Below, in pieces: positions 54,601-64,000 of a stretch of DNA of 64,000 nucleotides; position 1 is the first letter of the stretch; each line of letters opens with the position of its first letter. The DNA lies in NCBI RefSeq assembly GCF_021730395.1, contig NC_069362.1, positions 84,026,001-84,090,000 on the forward strand, written 5' to 3'. This DNA comes from Mercenaria mercenaria. Taxonomy: Eukaryota > Mollusca > Bivalvia > Venerida > Veneridae. The translations under genes and the position numbers were made by a program. The notes beneath the pieces were generated by a model, which saw only the letters and a list, made by a program, of their open reading frames with translations, searched no databases and was not told the origin of the DNA.

Positions 54601-56788
54601 TTAGAATCACGCCATGTACCCGGATAATCTTAACTCTGTTCAGCGACCCTAACTCAGTGCCAACATGGCGGATGTAAAGCCGATACAACTTTGTTTTCTG
54701 TGTAATTTCGATGTACACGCCATGTACCCGGATAATCTTAACTCTGTTCAGCGACCCTAACTCAGTGCCAAAATGGCTGACAGAAAGACGATGTATGTAG
54801 CTAATTTACTTGTCTTTTTCATGTTTTTATGTGAGTATGCAATGTTAGCGTAAAACTTTTGATAGTCATAATATCCTGTATTGATGACATGTTTTGTGAA
54901 CTAAATATTTCAATCGAAATGTCACATTATGTGGCTGGAATTCATTAAAATGTACTAAAAAAAGTCTTCAGAATGAACATGTTTTATGTTTCTAACTGTT
55001 TTAAAGTACCAGAAATTGCAGTAAGACCTTACTTATTAAATGTATTAGTTCCATAAATATCTCTTTGACAATGTTTAACAGTATCAAAGTTTGAAATTGA
55101 TTTTTATAGTTTAAAAATTGTATTGATTATGAGGTAGGTTTAAATTTTCGGATAATTCCTAACTGGTATAGGAAACAGTGTCGGATAAATACGAACTTAG
55201 AATGGATAAACACCTAACCAAACGAAAACGGCTGTTCGTTTGTGCTTTTTTATGGACTGTTGATGCTCGAAGTTCTTTGATCTACCCACCCCTGCAGGGA
55301 TGTGGGATTCCTATGTCCAACTTATCCGACTCGTGATTTTTTTGCCAGCGACAAGTGCATTTTTCATTCTGTGTGTCCGCGGACAAGCATACTTTTTCAG
55401 GTATAAAATGATAAAACATAAAATATCATTTAGATTGTGTGTTGCTTCAAGTGTATGGAGGTGATAAAGATAATGGGTTCTTTGACTAGGTCTCGCGCAC
55501 ACTGTAATTCGGTGACTATGATAAAATATCAGAGAAGATTTAGATACAAGAAGATTTATTTAACGTCGGATAAGTATAAACATATAACACTAGCTTAAAG
55601 CTATTTTCCGACAAACACATGTAAATAAGCTCAACATAACTAAAACAGCTGTAATAAAATGCAAATATGTTAAAGCACATTAAAGCAAATAAAGCATCTG
55701 GCTCTAAGTAGATAAGAAACAAATCACAAAGTATCACATACATGTTACAGCGCATTAAAACAAAATAGCACATGATAGGTACTTGCAAATAAAAGTAAAA
55801 AGTAATTTACCACATACAGATTTAGCACATTTAAAGCAACATAAAAAAAGATTAGCCGACACTACAGAAAAATAAGAAGAGTCACATTTTACAACATGCA
55901 TTTAAAAGAAAAACAACATAAAAGAAGAAATCATATACATGCTAAAGGGAACATAAGAACTACTTAAAGTAGCTGAAGAAAAATATTTGCATCATCAGCA
56001 TATAGCATTCTGTAACTAAAACTAAAACAGGAAAACAACGGTTACACACAGAGAACTATAAGGACATTTAAAGACATCAGAAACGTAAACAACTTAAAAA
56101 AGTATTATGACAAGTTTGTAAGTAGAATTCCAACTGCTGAGACAATAAGTCACTGTCAAAGGAAATATTTGAGCCAGCCAGTAGTCAGCCAAATTAAAAT
56201 CAAAAGCACACAGAGATCGCAAGTATGACTTAAATAAGTCGGAAAGTTTTAAGAGTCTTTCTCTGAATTCATCTGGCTTTGCATCATTGCGTGGGCAGTG
56301 TTTCGGGCATGACCCCAAAAGACCCCGAAACCTGCTTACGCGATTTCAGACTTTTATAAACGTTAAAAGGCAAATATTTCAACTGCTTATTTTTACCACA
56401 GTTACTGAGATATGCTTTTCTATTTTATTGTCCTAAATAAAGACCTCGATCTCAAGTCTATTTGCGCTTTCATGAAGGTTTAATATTACAAATCAGAGCA
56501 AGTGAAATTTGACTATGGACAAATGGGTTTTTAAGTGTCCGTGGACAAGTGAAAAATGTAAGGATAACCACACCCCTGTCCCGTCAGTCCATGCATCATT
56601 CCCCACACCACACTACACACATACACACTTTTCTTCCCTATTTACCGTCTGAAAAATATCATATTTAATAATTAATCATAAATCTAATCCAATTTAAACA
56701 ATGTCAAAAATATTCCATTAGCACCTCTATAAAAATCTCTTACACTATACGATATACAAGATTTGAAACAAACACAATTCTTCTGAAA

Positions 56789-56830
<42 letters not shown>

Positions 56831-58203
56831 TGGAGGGAGAGGGTTGGAGACTACAGAACTTCGAACATCGGTGGTATTAAATAATTTCTTATATAAATAT
56901 AATAATTTTGACATTTATACTGAGTTATTTTTGAGGGTTTATCCAGATTTTTCCAAACATTGCTATTTGCATCATATTAAAATTATGAAAAAATATTTGA
57001 CTGTAGTGGGCATACATATAACATGTCAACTCATTCATTTCTATAGAATACTAGCCAGTTAGGTGTTTATCCGTCACGCAATTTCGTGTAAGTTAAGTTT
57101 TTATCCATTCCTCATGTAAACTGAGTTCGGTTTTTATCAAATCAAAGTTAGGCTTTTATCCCTTTTCTCGCTGTCAGTACATTTGAACATGTATTGTGTC
57201 AACATGTAGTGGGTTAACAACACAGTGTAAACGGGCCTATAAAGCAGTATATCTTTGCTTTCAAACAACAAAATAGTCGAGACATCAAAAGGATAGAAGT
57301 ATTTTTAAAGATTTTTTGTAAAAGTTTTCATTGAAAAAGTTGCCTTGTTCGTCGTTTTTCCACCTGAAAACACAAGGGTTGATCTATTTAACATGATACA
57401 TTTTGAAATAAATATATACTTGATCAATGGAGATAGATATAAGAACAGAAAATTCCTTTATACATCACGCCATGTACCCGGATAATCTTAACTCTGTTCA
57501 GCGACCCTAACTCAGTGCCAACATGGCGGATGTAAAGCCGATACAACTTTGTTTTCTGTGTAATTTCGATGTATAAAGGAATTTTCTGTTCTTATATCTA
57601 TCTCCATTGATCAAGTATATATTTATTTCAAAATGTATCATGTTAAATAGATCAACCCTTGTGTTTTCAGGTGGAAAAACGACGAACAAGGCAACTTTTT
57701 CAATGAAAACTTTTACAAAAAATCTTTAAAAATACTTCTATCCTTTTGATGTCTCGACTATTTTGTTGTTTGAAAGCAAAGATATACTGCTTTATAGGCC
57801 CGTTTACACTGTGTTGTTAACCCACTACATGTTGACACAATACATGTTCAAATGTACTGACAGCGAGAAAAGGGATAAAAGCCTAACTTTGATTTGATAA
57901 AAACCGAACTCAGTTTACATGAGGAATGGATAAAAACTTAACTTACACGAAATTGCGTGACGGATAAACACCTAACTGGCTAGTATTCTATAGAAATGAA
58001 TGAGTTGACATGTTATATGTATGCCCACTACAGTCAAATATTTTTTCATAATTTTAATATGATGCAAATAGCAATGTTTGGAAAAATCTGGATAAACCCT
58101 CAAAAATAACTCAGTATAAAAGTCAAAATTATTATATTTATATAAGAAATTATTTAATACCACCGATGTTCGAAGTTCTGTAGTCTCCAACCCTCTCCCT
58201 CCA

Positions 58204-58255
<52 letters not shown>

Positions 58256-61247
58256 TTTCAGAAGAATTGTGTTTGTTTCAAATCTTGTATATCGTATAGT
58301 GTAAGAGATTTTTATAGAGGTGCTAATGGAATATTTTTGACATTGTTTAAATTGGATTAGATTTATGATTAATTATTAAATATGATATTTTTCAGACGGT
58401 AAATAGGGAAGAAAAGTGTGTATGTGTGTAGTGTGGTGTGGGGAATGATGCATGGACTGACGGGACAGGGGTGTGGTTATCCTTACATTTTTCACTTGTC
58501 CACGGACACTTAAAAACCCATTTGTCCATAGTCAAATTTCACTTGCTCTGATTTGTAATATTAAACCTTCATGAAAGCGCAAATAGACTTGAGATCGAGG
58601 TCTTTATTTAGGACAATAAAATAGAAAAGCATATCTCAGTAACTGTGGTAAAAAATAAGCAGTTGAAATATTTGCCTTTTAACGTTTATAAAAGTCTGAA
58701 ATCGCGTAAGCAGTGTTCGGGGTCTTTTGGGGTCATGCCCGAAACACTGCCCACGCAATGATGCAAAGCCAGATGAATTCAGAGAAAGACTCTTAAAACT
58801 TTCCGACTTATTTAAGTCATACTTGCGATCTCTGTGTGCTTTTGATTTTAATTTGGCTGACTACTGGCTGGCTCAAATATTTCCTTTGACAGTGACTTAT
58901 TGTCTCAGCAGTTGGAATTCTACTTACAAACTTGTCATAATACTTTTTTAAGTTGTTTACGTTTCTGATGTCTTTAAATGTCCTTATAGTTCTCTGTGTG
59001 TAACCGTTGTTTTCCTGTTTTAGTTTTAGTTACAGAATGCTATATGCTGATGATGCAAATATTTTTCTTCAGCTACTTTAAGTAGTTCTTATGTTCCCTT
59101 TAGCATGTATATGATTTCTTCTTTTATGTTGTTTTTCTTTTAAATGCATGTTGTAAAATGTGACTCTTCTTATTTTTCTGTAGTGTCGGCTAATCTTTTT
59201 TTATGTTGCTTTAAATGTGCTAAATCTGTATGTGGTAAATTACTTTTTACTTTTATTTGCAAGTACCTATCATGTGCTATTTTGTTTTAATGCGCTGTAA
59301 CATGTATGTGATACTTTGTGATTTGTTTCTTATCTACTTAGAGCCAGATGCTTTATTTGCTTTAATGTGCTTTAACATATTTGCATTTTATTACAGCTGT
59401 TTTAGTTATGTTGAGCTTATTTACATGTGTTTGTCGGAAAATAGCTTTAAGCTAGTGTTATATGTTTATACTTATCCGACGTTAAATAAATCTTCTTGTA
59501 TCTAAATCTTCTCTGATATTTTATCATAGTCACCGAATTACAGTGTGCGCGAGACCTAGTCAAAGAACCCATTATCTTTATCACCTCCATACACTTGAAG
59601 CAACACACAATCTAAATGATATTTTATGTTTTATCATTTTATACCTGAAAAGTATGCTTGTCCGCGGACACACAGAATGAAAAATGCACTTGTCCGCTGG
59701 CAAAAAAATCACGAGTCGGATAAGTTGGACATAGGAATCCCACATCCCTGCAGGGGTGGGTAGATCAAAGAACTTCGAGCATCAACAGTCCATAAAAAAG
59801 CACAAACGAACAGCCGTTTTCGTTTGGTTAGGTGTTTATCCATTCTAAGTTCGTATTTATCCGACACTGTTTCCTATACCAGTTAGGAATTATCCGAAAA
59901 TTTAAACCTACCTCATAATCAATACAATTTTTAAACTATAAAAATCAATTTCAAACTTTGATACTGTTAAACATTGTCAAAGAGATATTTATGGAACTAA
60001 TACATTTAATAAGTAAGGTCTTACTGCAATTTCTGGTACTTTAAAACAGTTAGAAACATAAAACATGTTCATTCTGAAGACTTTTTTTAGTACATTTTAA
60101 TGAATTCCAGCCACATAATGTGACATTTCGATTGAAATATTTAGTTCACAAAACATGTCATCAATACAGGATATTATGACTATCAAAAGTTTTACGCTAA
60201 CATTGCATACTCACATAAAAACATGAAAAAGACAAGTAAATTAGCTACATACATCGTCTTTCTGTCAGCCATTTTGGCACTGAGTTAGGGTCGCTGAACA
60301 GAGTTAAGATTATCCGGGTACATGGCGTGTAGAATCGAAATAACAAATTCGCAAGTGTGATTTATCATAGGATAACCCGATTTTTTCTTTCTTATGCGAA
60401 ACAATATATCATTCAGTATGAACTGTGCCATGAGAAAACCAGCATAGTGCGTTTGCGACCAGCATGGATCCAGACCAGCCTGCACCTCCGCTCAGTCTGG
60501 TCGGGATCCATACTCTTCGCTTTCAAACCCTATTGGAATTAGAGAAACTGTTAGCGAACAGAATGGATCCTGATGCGTATTACTTTTCATTTTACCATAC
60601 ACACGTGTGATTGTTATATACTAAACTCTGCTTTTCTGTCTCCTCTTCAGGATTCAGTACATCTTGTCCTCCAAGACAATACCTGCTCTGTCTTTTAAAA
60701 TATTTCACTTACTGAAAATGCCGGTAAAATTTGTGTTCACCATATAGTCGGCATACTTTTCTAGCAGTGAATAGTTTATCTCACTGGAAAATAAATAAGA
60801 AATAGATAAAGTCTTTCCTACTTTAGACAGATTTTAAGCATGATTTTTTCAGCTCTATCTTGTATAATGATGCGTTTTAGACATCGAGTGTAAATAATCC
60901 AAATAAAGGGATCCTTGCTATGGAAGTTAAACTAAGAAAATACTTGTTTTGGAAATGTAAAATACTTTGCATAAAGTGTGTATATAAACCGAAACAAACG
61001 CTTATCTGGAAGGATGAACAGCCGGAAGAAAGGACCTCTCTTACCCATCCTCGTTCAGCGGAGTGAACGGCGCGGCTATCAGCTCCTTCAGTCGAAATGT
61101 ACTCGTCTGTAAAATAGTCATACCAAAATAGAGTTAAATAGATATTGTCTGAAAATATATCAACGAATCAATCCAAACTAGGAAAAATATTGTGTCATGG
61201 AAAGACAAAGATTCATCAAAGTAATACTGTGTACTTACGTCCGCCAT
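48640..61247 (-). CDS. NPL: N-acetylneuraminate lyase paralogue B
   Basis: Ten exons: 61239-61247, 61045-61106, 60713-60783, 53361-53503, 52715-52790, 50594-50686, 50055-50194, 49615-49740, 49367-49409 and 48640-48803 (stop TGA). Total is 308 residues. Every intron position and phase of copy A is shared. Copy B has one more, splitting the equivalent of A's exon 8 after ARKLQ with a 205-bp intron (49410-49614). Landmarks are LIAAPFTPLNEDG, NGSLAEGLSMTLDERKRLAE, VVVHVGTNCIKD, FYYYDINFCTG with the catalytic Tyr, LRGLKNS with the Schiff-base Lys, LIGTD, and MDVGPVRLPLRQ. The GxxGE motif reads GSLAE, as altered as in copy A. Predicted activity is N-acetylneuraminate lyase or a close keto-acid aldolase; substrate is inferred. 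Intron 3 (53504-60712) is 7.2 kb because it contains the palindromic element. The first coding exon is again only nine nucleotides (MAD). Confidence 0.93.
50695..52714. other. NPL copy B intron 5
   Basis: A 2-kb intron without supported genes. It has a C-run/G-run pair at 51428-51456 and unremarkable open frames at 50939-51232, 51481-51666 and 51871-52140. Confidence 0.4.
52953..53255. repeat. 76-bp tandem repeat, four copies
   Basis: Units start at about 52953, 53029, 53106 and 53182 with CATCATCTATCAACATGG, and contain GATTTGTTTAAATTCAGCGT and CCGTCAGATCGCCAATTATA. The period is 76-77 bp. It lies in NPL copy B intron 4, about 100 bp downstream of exon 4. Confidence 0.88.
53857..53886. repeat. 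30-bp direct repeat, left copy
   Basis: GTATTACTTTTCATTTTACC followed by ATACACACGT. The identical 30 bases occur at 60577-60606, with the palindromic element between them. Confidence 0.9.
56791..56828. repeat. (GT)19 microsatellite in the left arm
   Basis: Pure GT dinucleotide run. Its inverted partner at 58205-58253 is about five units longer, showing the arms have changed independently. Confidence 0.95.
58205..58253. repeat. (CA)24 microsatellite in the right arm
   Basis: Partner of 56791-56828 in inverted orientation. Confidence 0.95.
60423..60573. mobile_element. Truncated M1 MITE
   Basis: It starts GTGCCATGAGAAAACCAGC and matches the left two thirds of M1, stopping at AGAATGGATCCTGA just before the 30-bp direct repeat at 60577. 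It is more diverged than the other copies. Confidence 0.8.
60577..60606. repeat. 30-bp direct repeat, right copy
   Basis: Identical to 53857-53886. It abuts the broken edge of the M1 MITE. Confidence 0.9.
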
Positions 61248-61354
61248 TTTTGAAAGTCAAAGTGCACTCTGAATTGTTATCATTTCTAGTCTAGACATGA
61301 AATGGGCATTAGTTATTAAGGTATACGAATGTGTATGTGTTTGTGTGCATATAT

Positions 61355-61590
61355 GAGCCGCGCCATGAGAAAACCAACATAGTGCGTTTGCGACCAGCAT
61401 GGATCCAGATCAGCCTGCGCATCCGCGCAGTCTGGTCAGGATCCATGCTGTTCGCTTTTAAAGCCTACTGCAATTAGAGAAATCGTTAGCGAACAGCATG
61501 GATCCTGACCAGACTGCGCGGATGCGCAGGCTGGTCTGGATCCATGCTGGTCGCAAAGCCACTATGTTGGTTTTCCAATGGCACGGCTCA
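61355..61590. mobile_element. Foldback MITE, family M1 (full copy)
   Basis: GAGCCGCGCCATGAGAAAAC at the left and GTTTTCCAATGGCACGGCTC at the right, about 236 bp. It lies about 110 bp upstream of the NPL copy B start codon, so it is inside the likely promoter. Confidence 0.85.
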
Positions 61591-61802
61591 TATTTAATTC
61601 AGACCTGCACTATCTTTAACTATTACATATGTAATCTTAAAGTTGGTCAGTCACGTTCAAGCAGATCAATTAACATAATATTTGTAGAACAATCTAGCTG
61701 TATTCCTATATACATGTTTAAAAGGTATTTAAAATTGTTCCGGATTTACACGCATGTTTTAGAGCTAAAGGTCGCAGTTCAATATATCATACGTACACCG
61801 TA

Positions 61803-61886
61803 GATGAAATGAAACTTTGAATCAGTCGCATGAGTTACTTCCAAATTGACTCAAATTACACACATGAACCAAGGCAGTATCAGACC
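61803..61886. repeat. Direct repeat, left copy (second copy runs to the window end)
   Basis: ATGAAATGAAACTTTGAATC and the following 60 or so bases recur almost unchanged at 63917-64000, where the window ends inside the repeat. The spacing is about 2.1 kb. Confidence 0.85.
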
Positions 61887-62017
61887 ACCTAGGTGGGAAA
61901 CTGTATTGTTCAAACTTTAAAAAAAATGGCAGTAATAAACAATGAATAATTGACTAACGAAAGCCCGTAGGAATAATTTGTTTTTCATGAAAGTTACAAG
62001 CGGTTTATTTTTCACGT

Positions 62018-62023
62018 AAAAAA
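62018..62023 (-). terminator. Pol III terminator of tRNA-Arg
   Basis: Six T on the minus strand begin four bases after the tRNA 3' end. Confidence 0.75.
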
Positions 62024-62027
62024 CTAT

Positions 62028-62100
62028 CGATCCCGGCAGGACTCGAACCTGCAATCTCCTGATCCGTAGTCAGGCGCCTTATCCATTGGGCCACGGGACC
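62028..62100 (-). tRNA. tRNA-Arg (anticodon ACG)
   Basis: A 73-nt cloverleaf reads GGTCCCGTGGCCCAATGGAT at the 5' end. The acceptor stem pairs GGTCCCG with CGGGATC (one G-U), with discriminator G. The anticodon stem CCTGA/TCAGG encloses CTACGGA, so the anticodon is ACG (window 62065-62067), which reads CGN codons once the A is modified to inosine. The T arm GCAGG-TTCGAGT-CCTGC is perfect and contains the B box. There is no intron and no encoded CCA. The good stems and terminator argue for a working gene, not a SINE. Confidence 0.93.
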
Positions 62101-62214
62101 TATATACCACATGTTTAAGTATAAGAAGATTACATTTGAACAAAAAGCTGCGAAAGAGGAGGCTTCGCGTTTAAATATCGAATAGAAAAAACCTTTTTTT
62201 TTGTAAGACTTATC

Positions 62215-63747
62215 CAGCGCCGTAGCCACACTGAGGCAAACCGAGGCAGTTGCCTCGGTTAAAATTTGAGGAGCCAAAAAGGGTAAAAAGTAGGCATATC
62301 ACACTGATGAAAAATTCAGTTATAAAAGTTCAATAAAAAGTATATTAATGTCATTAGAATATATCATAGTATAATTTGCCTCATGGCAAAGTGAGGCAGA
62401 AATCATAGCAGCCTTGCCAGGCCCGGGTCCAGGGTCTGGCCGAGAAGGCCGGTGCCCCACCCCCAAGTTGGCTGAGAAGTGAACTATACTCATCAAAGTT
62501 GCACCCAATTATTTATTATTATTATTATCAAATTTAAACCCAAAAGAGCACCAGAGGCCACTATTTCATACCAATATTTCGAAAATATTCCAGGAGAACA
62601 GCCCCCTGACCCCACTTAAATGAGGGGGAGCCCCCTCCCATACATCAAAATTAATACCAAAAATTCACCAGAGGCCATCATTTCAATTTTTCCAGCGGGA
62701 GAGCCCTCTGACCCCCTTAAAATGTACCATAGGCCAACATTTCGTATCTGTATTTCAAAATTTTCCAGGAAAGAGAGCCCACTGAATCCACTAAAATAAG
62801 CGAGGAACCCCCTCCCATACCTTAAAATTTAGACCAATAATGAACCAGAGGTCACCATTTCATACCTGTATTTCAAAGTTTTCCAGGGGGAGAGCCCTCT
62901 GACCCCCTTAAAATGTACCATAGGCCAACATTTCGTATCTGTATTTCAAAATTTTCCAGGAAAGAGAGTCCACTGAATCCACTAAAAATAAGCGGGGAAC
63001 CCCCTCCCATACCTTACAATTTAAACCAATAATGAACCAGAGGTCACCATTTCATACCTGTATTTCAAAATTTTCCAGGGGGAGAGCCCCCTGACACCCC
63101 CACCCCCATAACGAGGAGGTTCCCCTTAGAGCGCCTAAAAAATCTAGACAAAACATGCGCCATAGGCCGTCATTTCATATCTGTATTTTAAAAAATCCCC
63201 AGGAATAGAGCACCACCACCACCACCCAACCACCCACCCACCCCCTCATCCCATAAAAGGAAGGGGTTACCATTCAGTACCTCAAAATTAAAAAGAAAAC
63301 ACCTGAGGCCACCATTTCATATATGTATTTATAAACTTTCCAGTGGGGACTCCCTGACTCAAAGCAACCCCCATCGCCCCCTAACACGGACAGAGCTACC
63401 ACGCCTACCTCCTCTCGGGCTATAAACTAATAAACTACTAGTAGTAAACTGATAAATAGCATGTCGTTGTATGTCTTTACTGGTGGTTTTTATTTCCATG
63501 TTTCTGACTTTATTAGACTAGGATAAATCCCCAATTATCATTTTTATCAATATAATTTTTTCTTAAAATATGAAAGTAACTGTGATAAATAGGGCTGAAA
63601 GGACGATTTTTACCGTGATATAACACAATCTGAGAGTGCTCCAGAACGCACCAGGGACGTCCTGTGGAAAAAAATCGGGGGTGGGGGTGGATGTCCACCC
63701 ACCCCCTAAATTGCCTCGGTTAAAATTTGTGTATGGCTACGGCACTG
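62215..63747. mobile_element. hAT-like non-autonomous element with GC-rich tandem core
   Basis: Ends are CAGCGCCGTAGCCACAC and GTATGGCTACGGCACTG, flanked by the direct repeat CTTATC (62209-62214 and 63748-63753). Just inside both ends lies GTTGCCTCGGTTAAAATTT or a close match. The interior has diverged repeats of about 85-170 bp with CACCAGAGGCCACCATTTCA, CCTGTATTTCAAAATTTTCC and AGGGGGAGAGCCCCCTGACC. No transposase frame. It lies 115 bp upstream of the tRNA. Confidence 0.8.
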
Positions 63748-63916
63748 CTTATCACGTACTTTGGGACCACATGGAATTAAAAAAATGAAGGATTTTGAAA
63801 GTTTGAAACATAACCAGTTTGTATTTATAAGTAAACTGCGACAGATGAGAGAGGCGATTGGCATTTAGCAGTTTCTTCAAAAGGAAAAGCAAATGAAACA
63901 TTTTTTTAAAATGAAG

Positions 63917-64000
63917 ATGAAATGAAACTTTGAATCAGTCACATGAGTTACTTCCAAATTGACTCAAATTACACACATGAACCAAGGCAGTATCAGACCA
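63917..64000. repeat. Direct repeat, right copy, cut by the window end
   Basis: At least 84 bases match 61803-61886 with about two differences. This may be the start of a longer duplication that continues outside the window. Confidence 0.85.

Larger units (their letters stand above)
54608..60329. mobile_element. 5.7-kb near-perfect palindromic (foldback) DNA element with target-site duplication
   Basis: The left arm, about 54716-57465, is repeated in inverted form at about 57570-60329. The two arms are almost identical over about 2.75 kb. Outer ends are CACGCCATGTACCCGGATAA and its complement, flanked on both sides by TAGAAT (54602-54607 and 60330-60335). A segment of about 105 bp (S) that starts with the same terminal sequence occurs at the far left (54608-54715) and again at the centre (57466-57569), so the layout is S-arm-S-inverted arm. 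Arms differ by a few substitutions, one-base indels and dinucleotide length (56791-56828 against 58205-58253). Each arm has one 74-codon frame (MGSCPKHCPRNDAKPDEF...) and one 82-codon frame, both unrecognised. No transposase is seen. It fills NPL copy B intron 3. Class unknown. Confidence 0.88.

Noticed and set aside
56094-56318. 74-codon frame MGSCPKHCPRNDAKPDEF as a transposon protein (mirror at 58727-58951)
   Set aside because: Too short, with no recognisable domain. Identity between arms follows from the palindrome and is no evidence of selection.
56684-57062. Frames through the GT microsatellite (also 57972-58253)
   Set aside because: The frames exist only because a GT or CA run has no stops. 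They occur in mirrored form in both arms because the arms are duplicates.
54608-60329. Palindrome as an assembly or folded-read artefact
   Set aside because: Not fully excluded, but the TAGAAT duplication at both outer edges, the distinct segment S at the centre and arm-specific changes favour a real element.
54608-60329. Palindrome as a Polinton, LTR or viral element
   Set aside because: No long coding frames, no polymerase, integrase or capsid signatures, and inverted instead of direct end repeats. I see no support for such an element anywhere in the window.
62005-62277. 90-codon minus-strand frame containing GPVAQWIRRLTTDQEIAGSS
   Set aside because: This is the translation of the tRNA-Arg gene, a common false gene call.

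Overview
This window is nuclear DNA of an animal, most likely a bivalve mollusc and plausibly a venerid clam. The evidence is intron-split genes with animal orthologues, an AT-rich background, and a heavy load of the short non-autonomous elements typical of clam genomes: tandem-core elements, MITEs and tRNA-derived SINEs. The species assignment is inference. There are no bacterial-type operons and no CRISPR array, and I recognised no LTR, endogenous-virus or Polinton-type element.

Five genes can be supported. (1) Positions 7710-12459 on the minus strand hold the first four exons of a multi-pass membrane protein of unknown function; the rest lies outside the window or was not found. (2) Positions 12735-31360 on the plus strand hold a complete nine-exon orthologue of CCDC6, 436 codons and in frame throughout. 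Genes 1 and 2 are head to head, about 275 bp apart, over a probable shared promoter. (3) and (4) Positions 41673-45618 and 48640-61247, both minus, hold two tandem complete N-acetylneuraminate lyase (NPL) paralogues of 306 and 308 codons. Their intron positions and phases match, except for one extra intron in the upstream copy. (5) Positions 62028-62100, minus, hold an intact tRNA-Arg(ACG) with a pol III terminator. I derived the exon structures by hand from reading frame, homology I remember and GT/AG sites; all phases close.

Most of the rest is repeat. Positions 421-7390 are four tandem-core elements in one orientation. CCDC6 introns carry further tandem-core elements, a MITE only 25 bp from an exon, a three-layer nest of insertions at 23289-25982 and a foldback element at 30311-30986. 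The 31361-41672 intergenic region has a minisatellite, MITEs, a SINE and another tandem-core element. Intron 3 of the upstream NPL copy is occupied by a 5.7-kb near-perfect palindrome (54608-60329) with a target-site duplication. The right edge has a hAT-like element next to the tRNA, and an 84-bp sequence that recurs at the window's end and suggests a local duplication.

The most interesting pattern is that at least nine tandem-core elements with unrelated internal repeats (units of about 145-195 bp) share one terminal design. One end begins AGCTC plus a family-specific inverted repeat in the clearest cases. The other end carries, in most families, the complement of that repeat, then a stem-loop, then CTCTTGTT. 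The stem-loop shows base changes that preserve pairing between copies. This resembles Helentron-associated (HINE) architecture with exchangeable cores.
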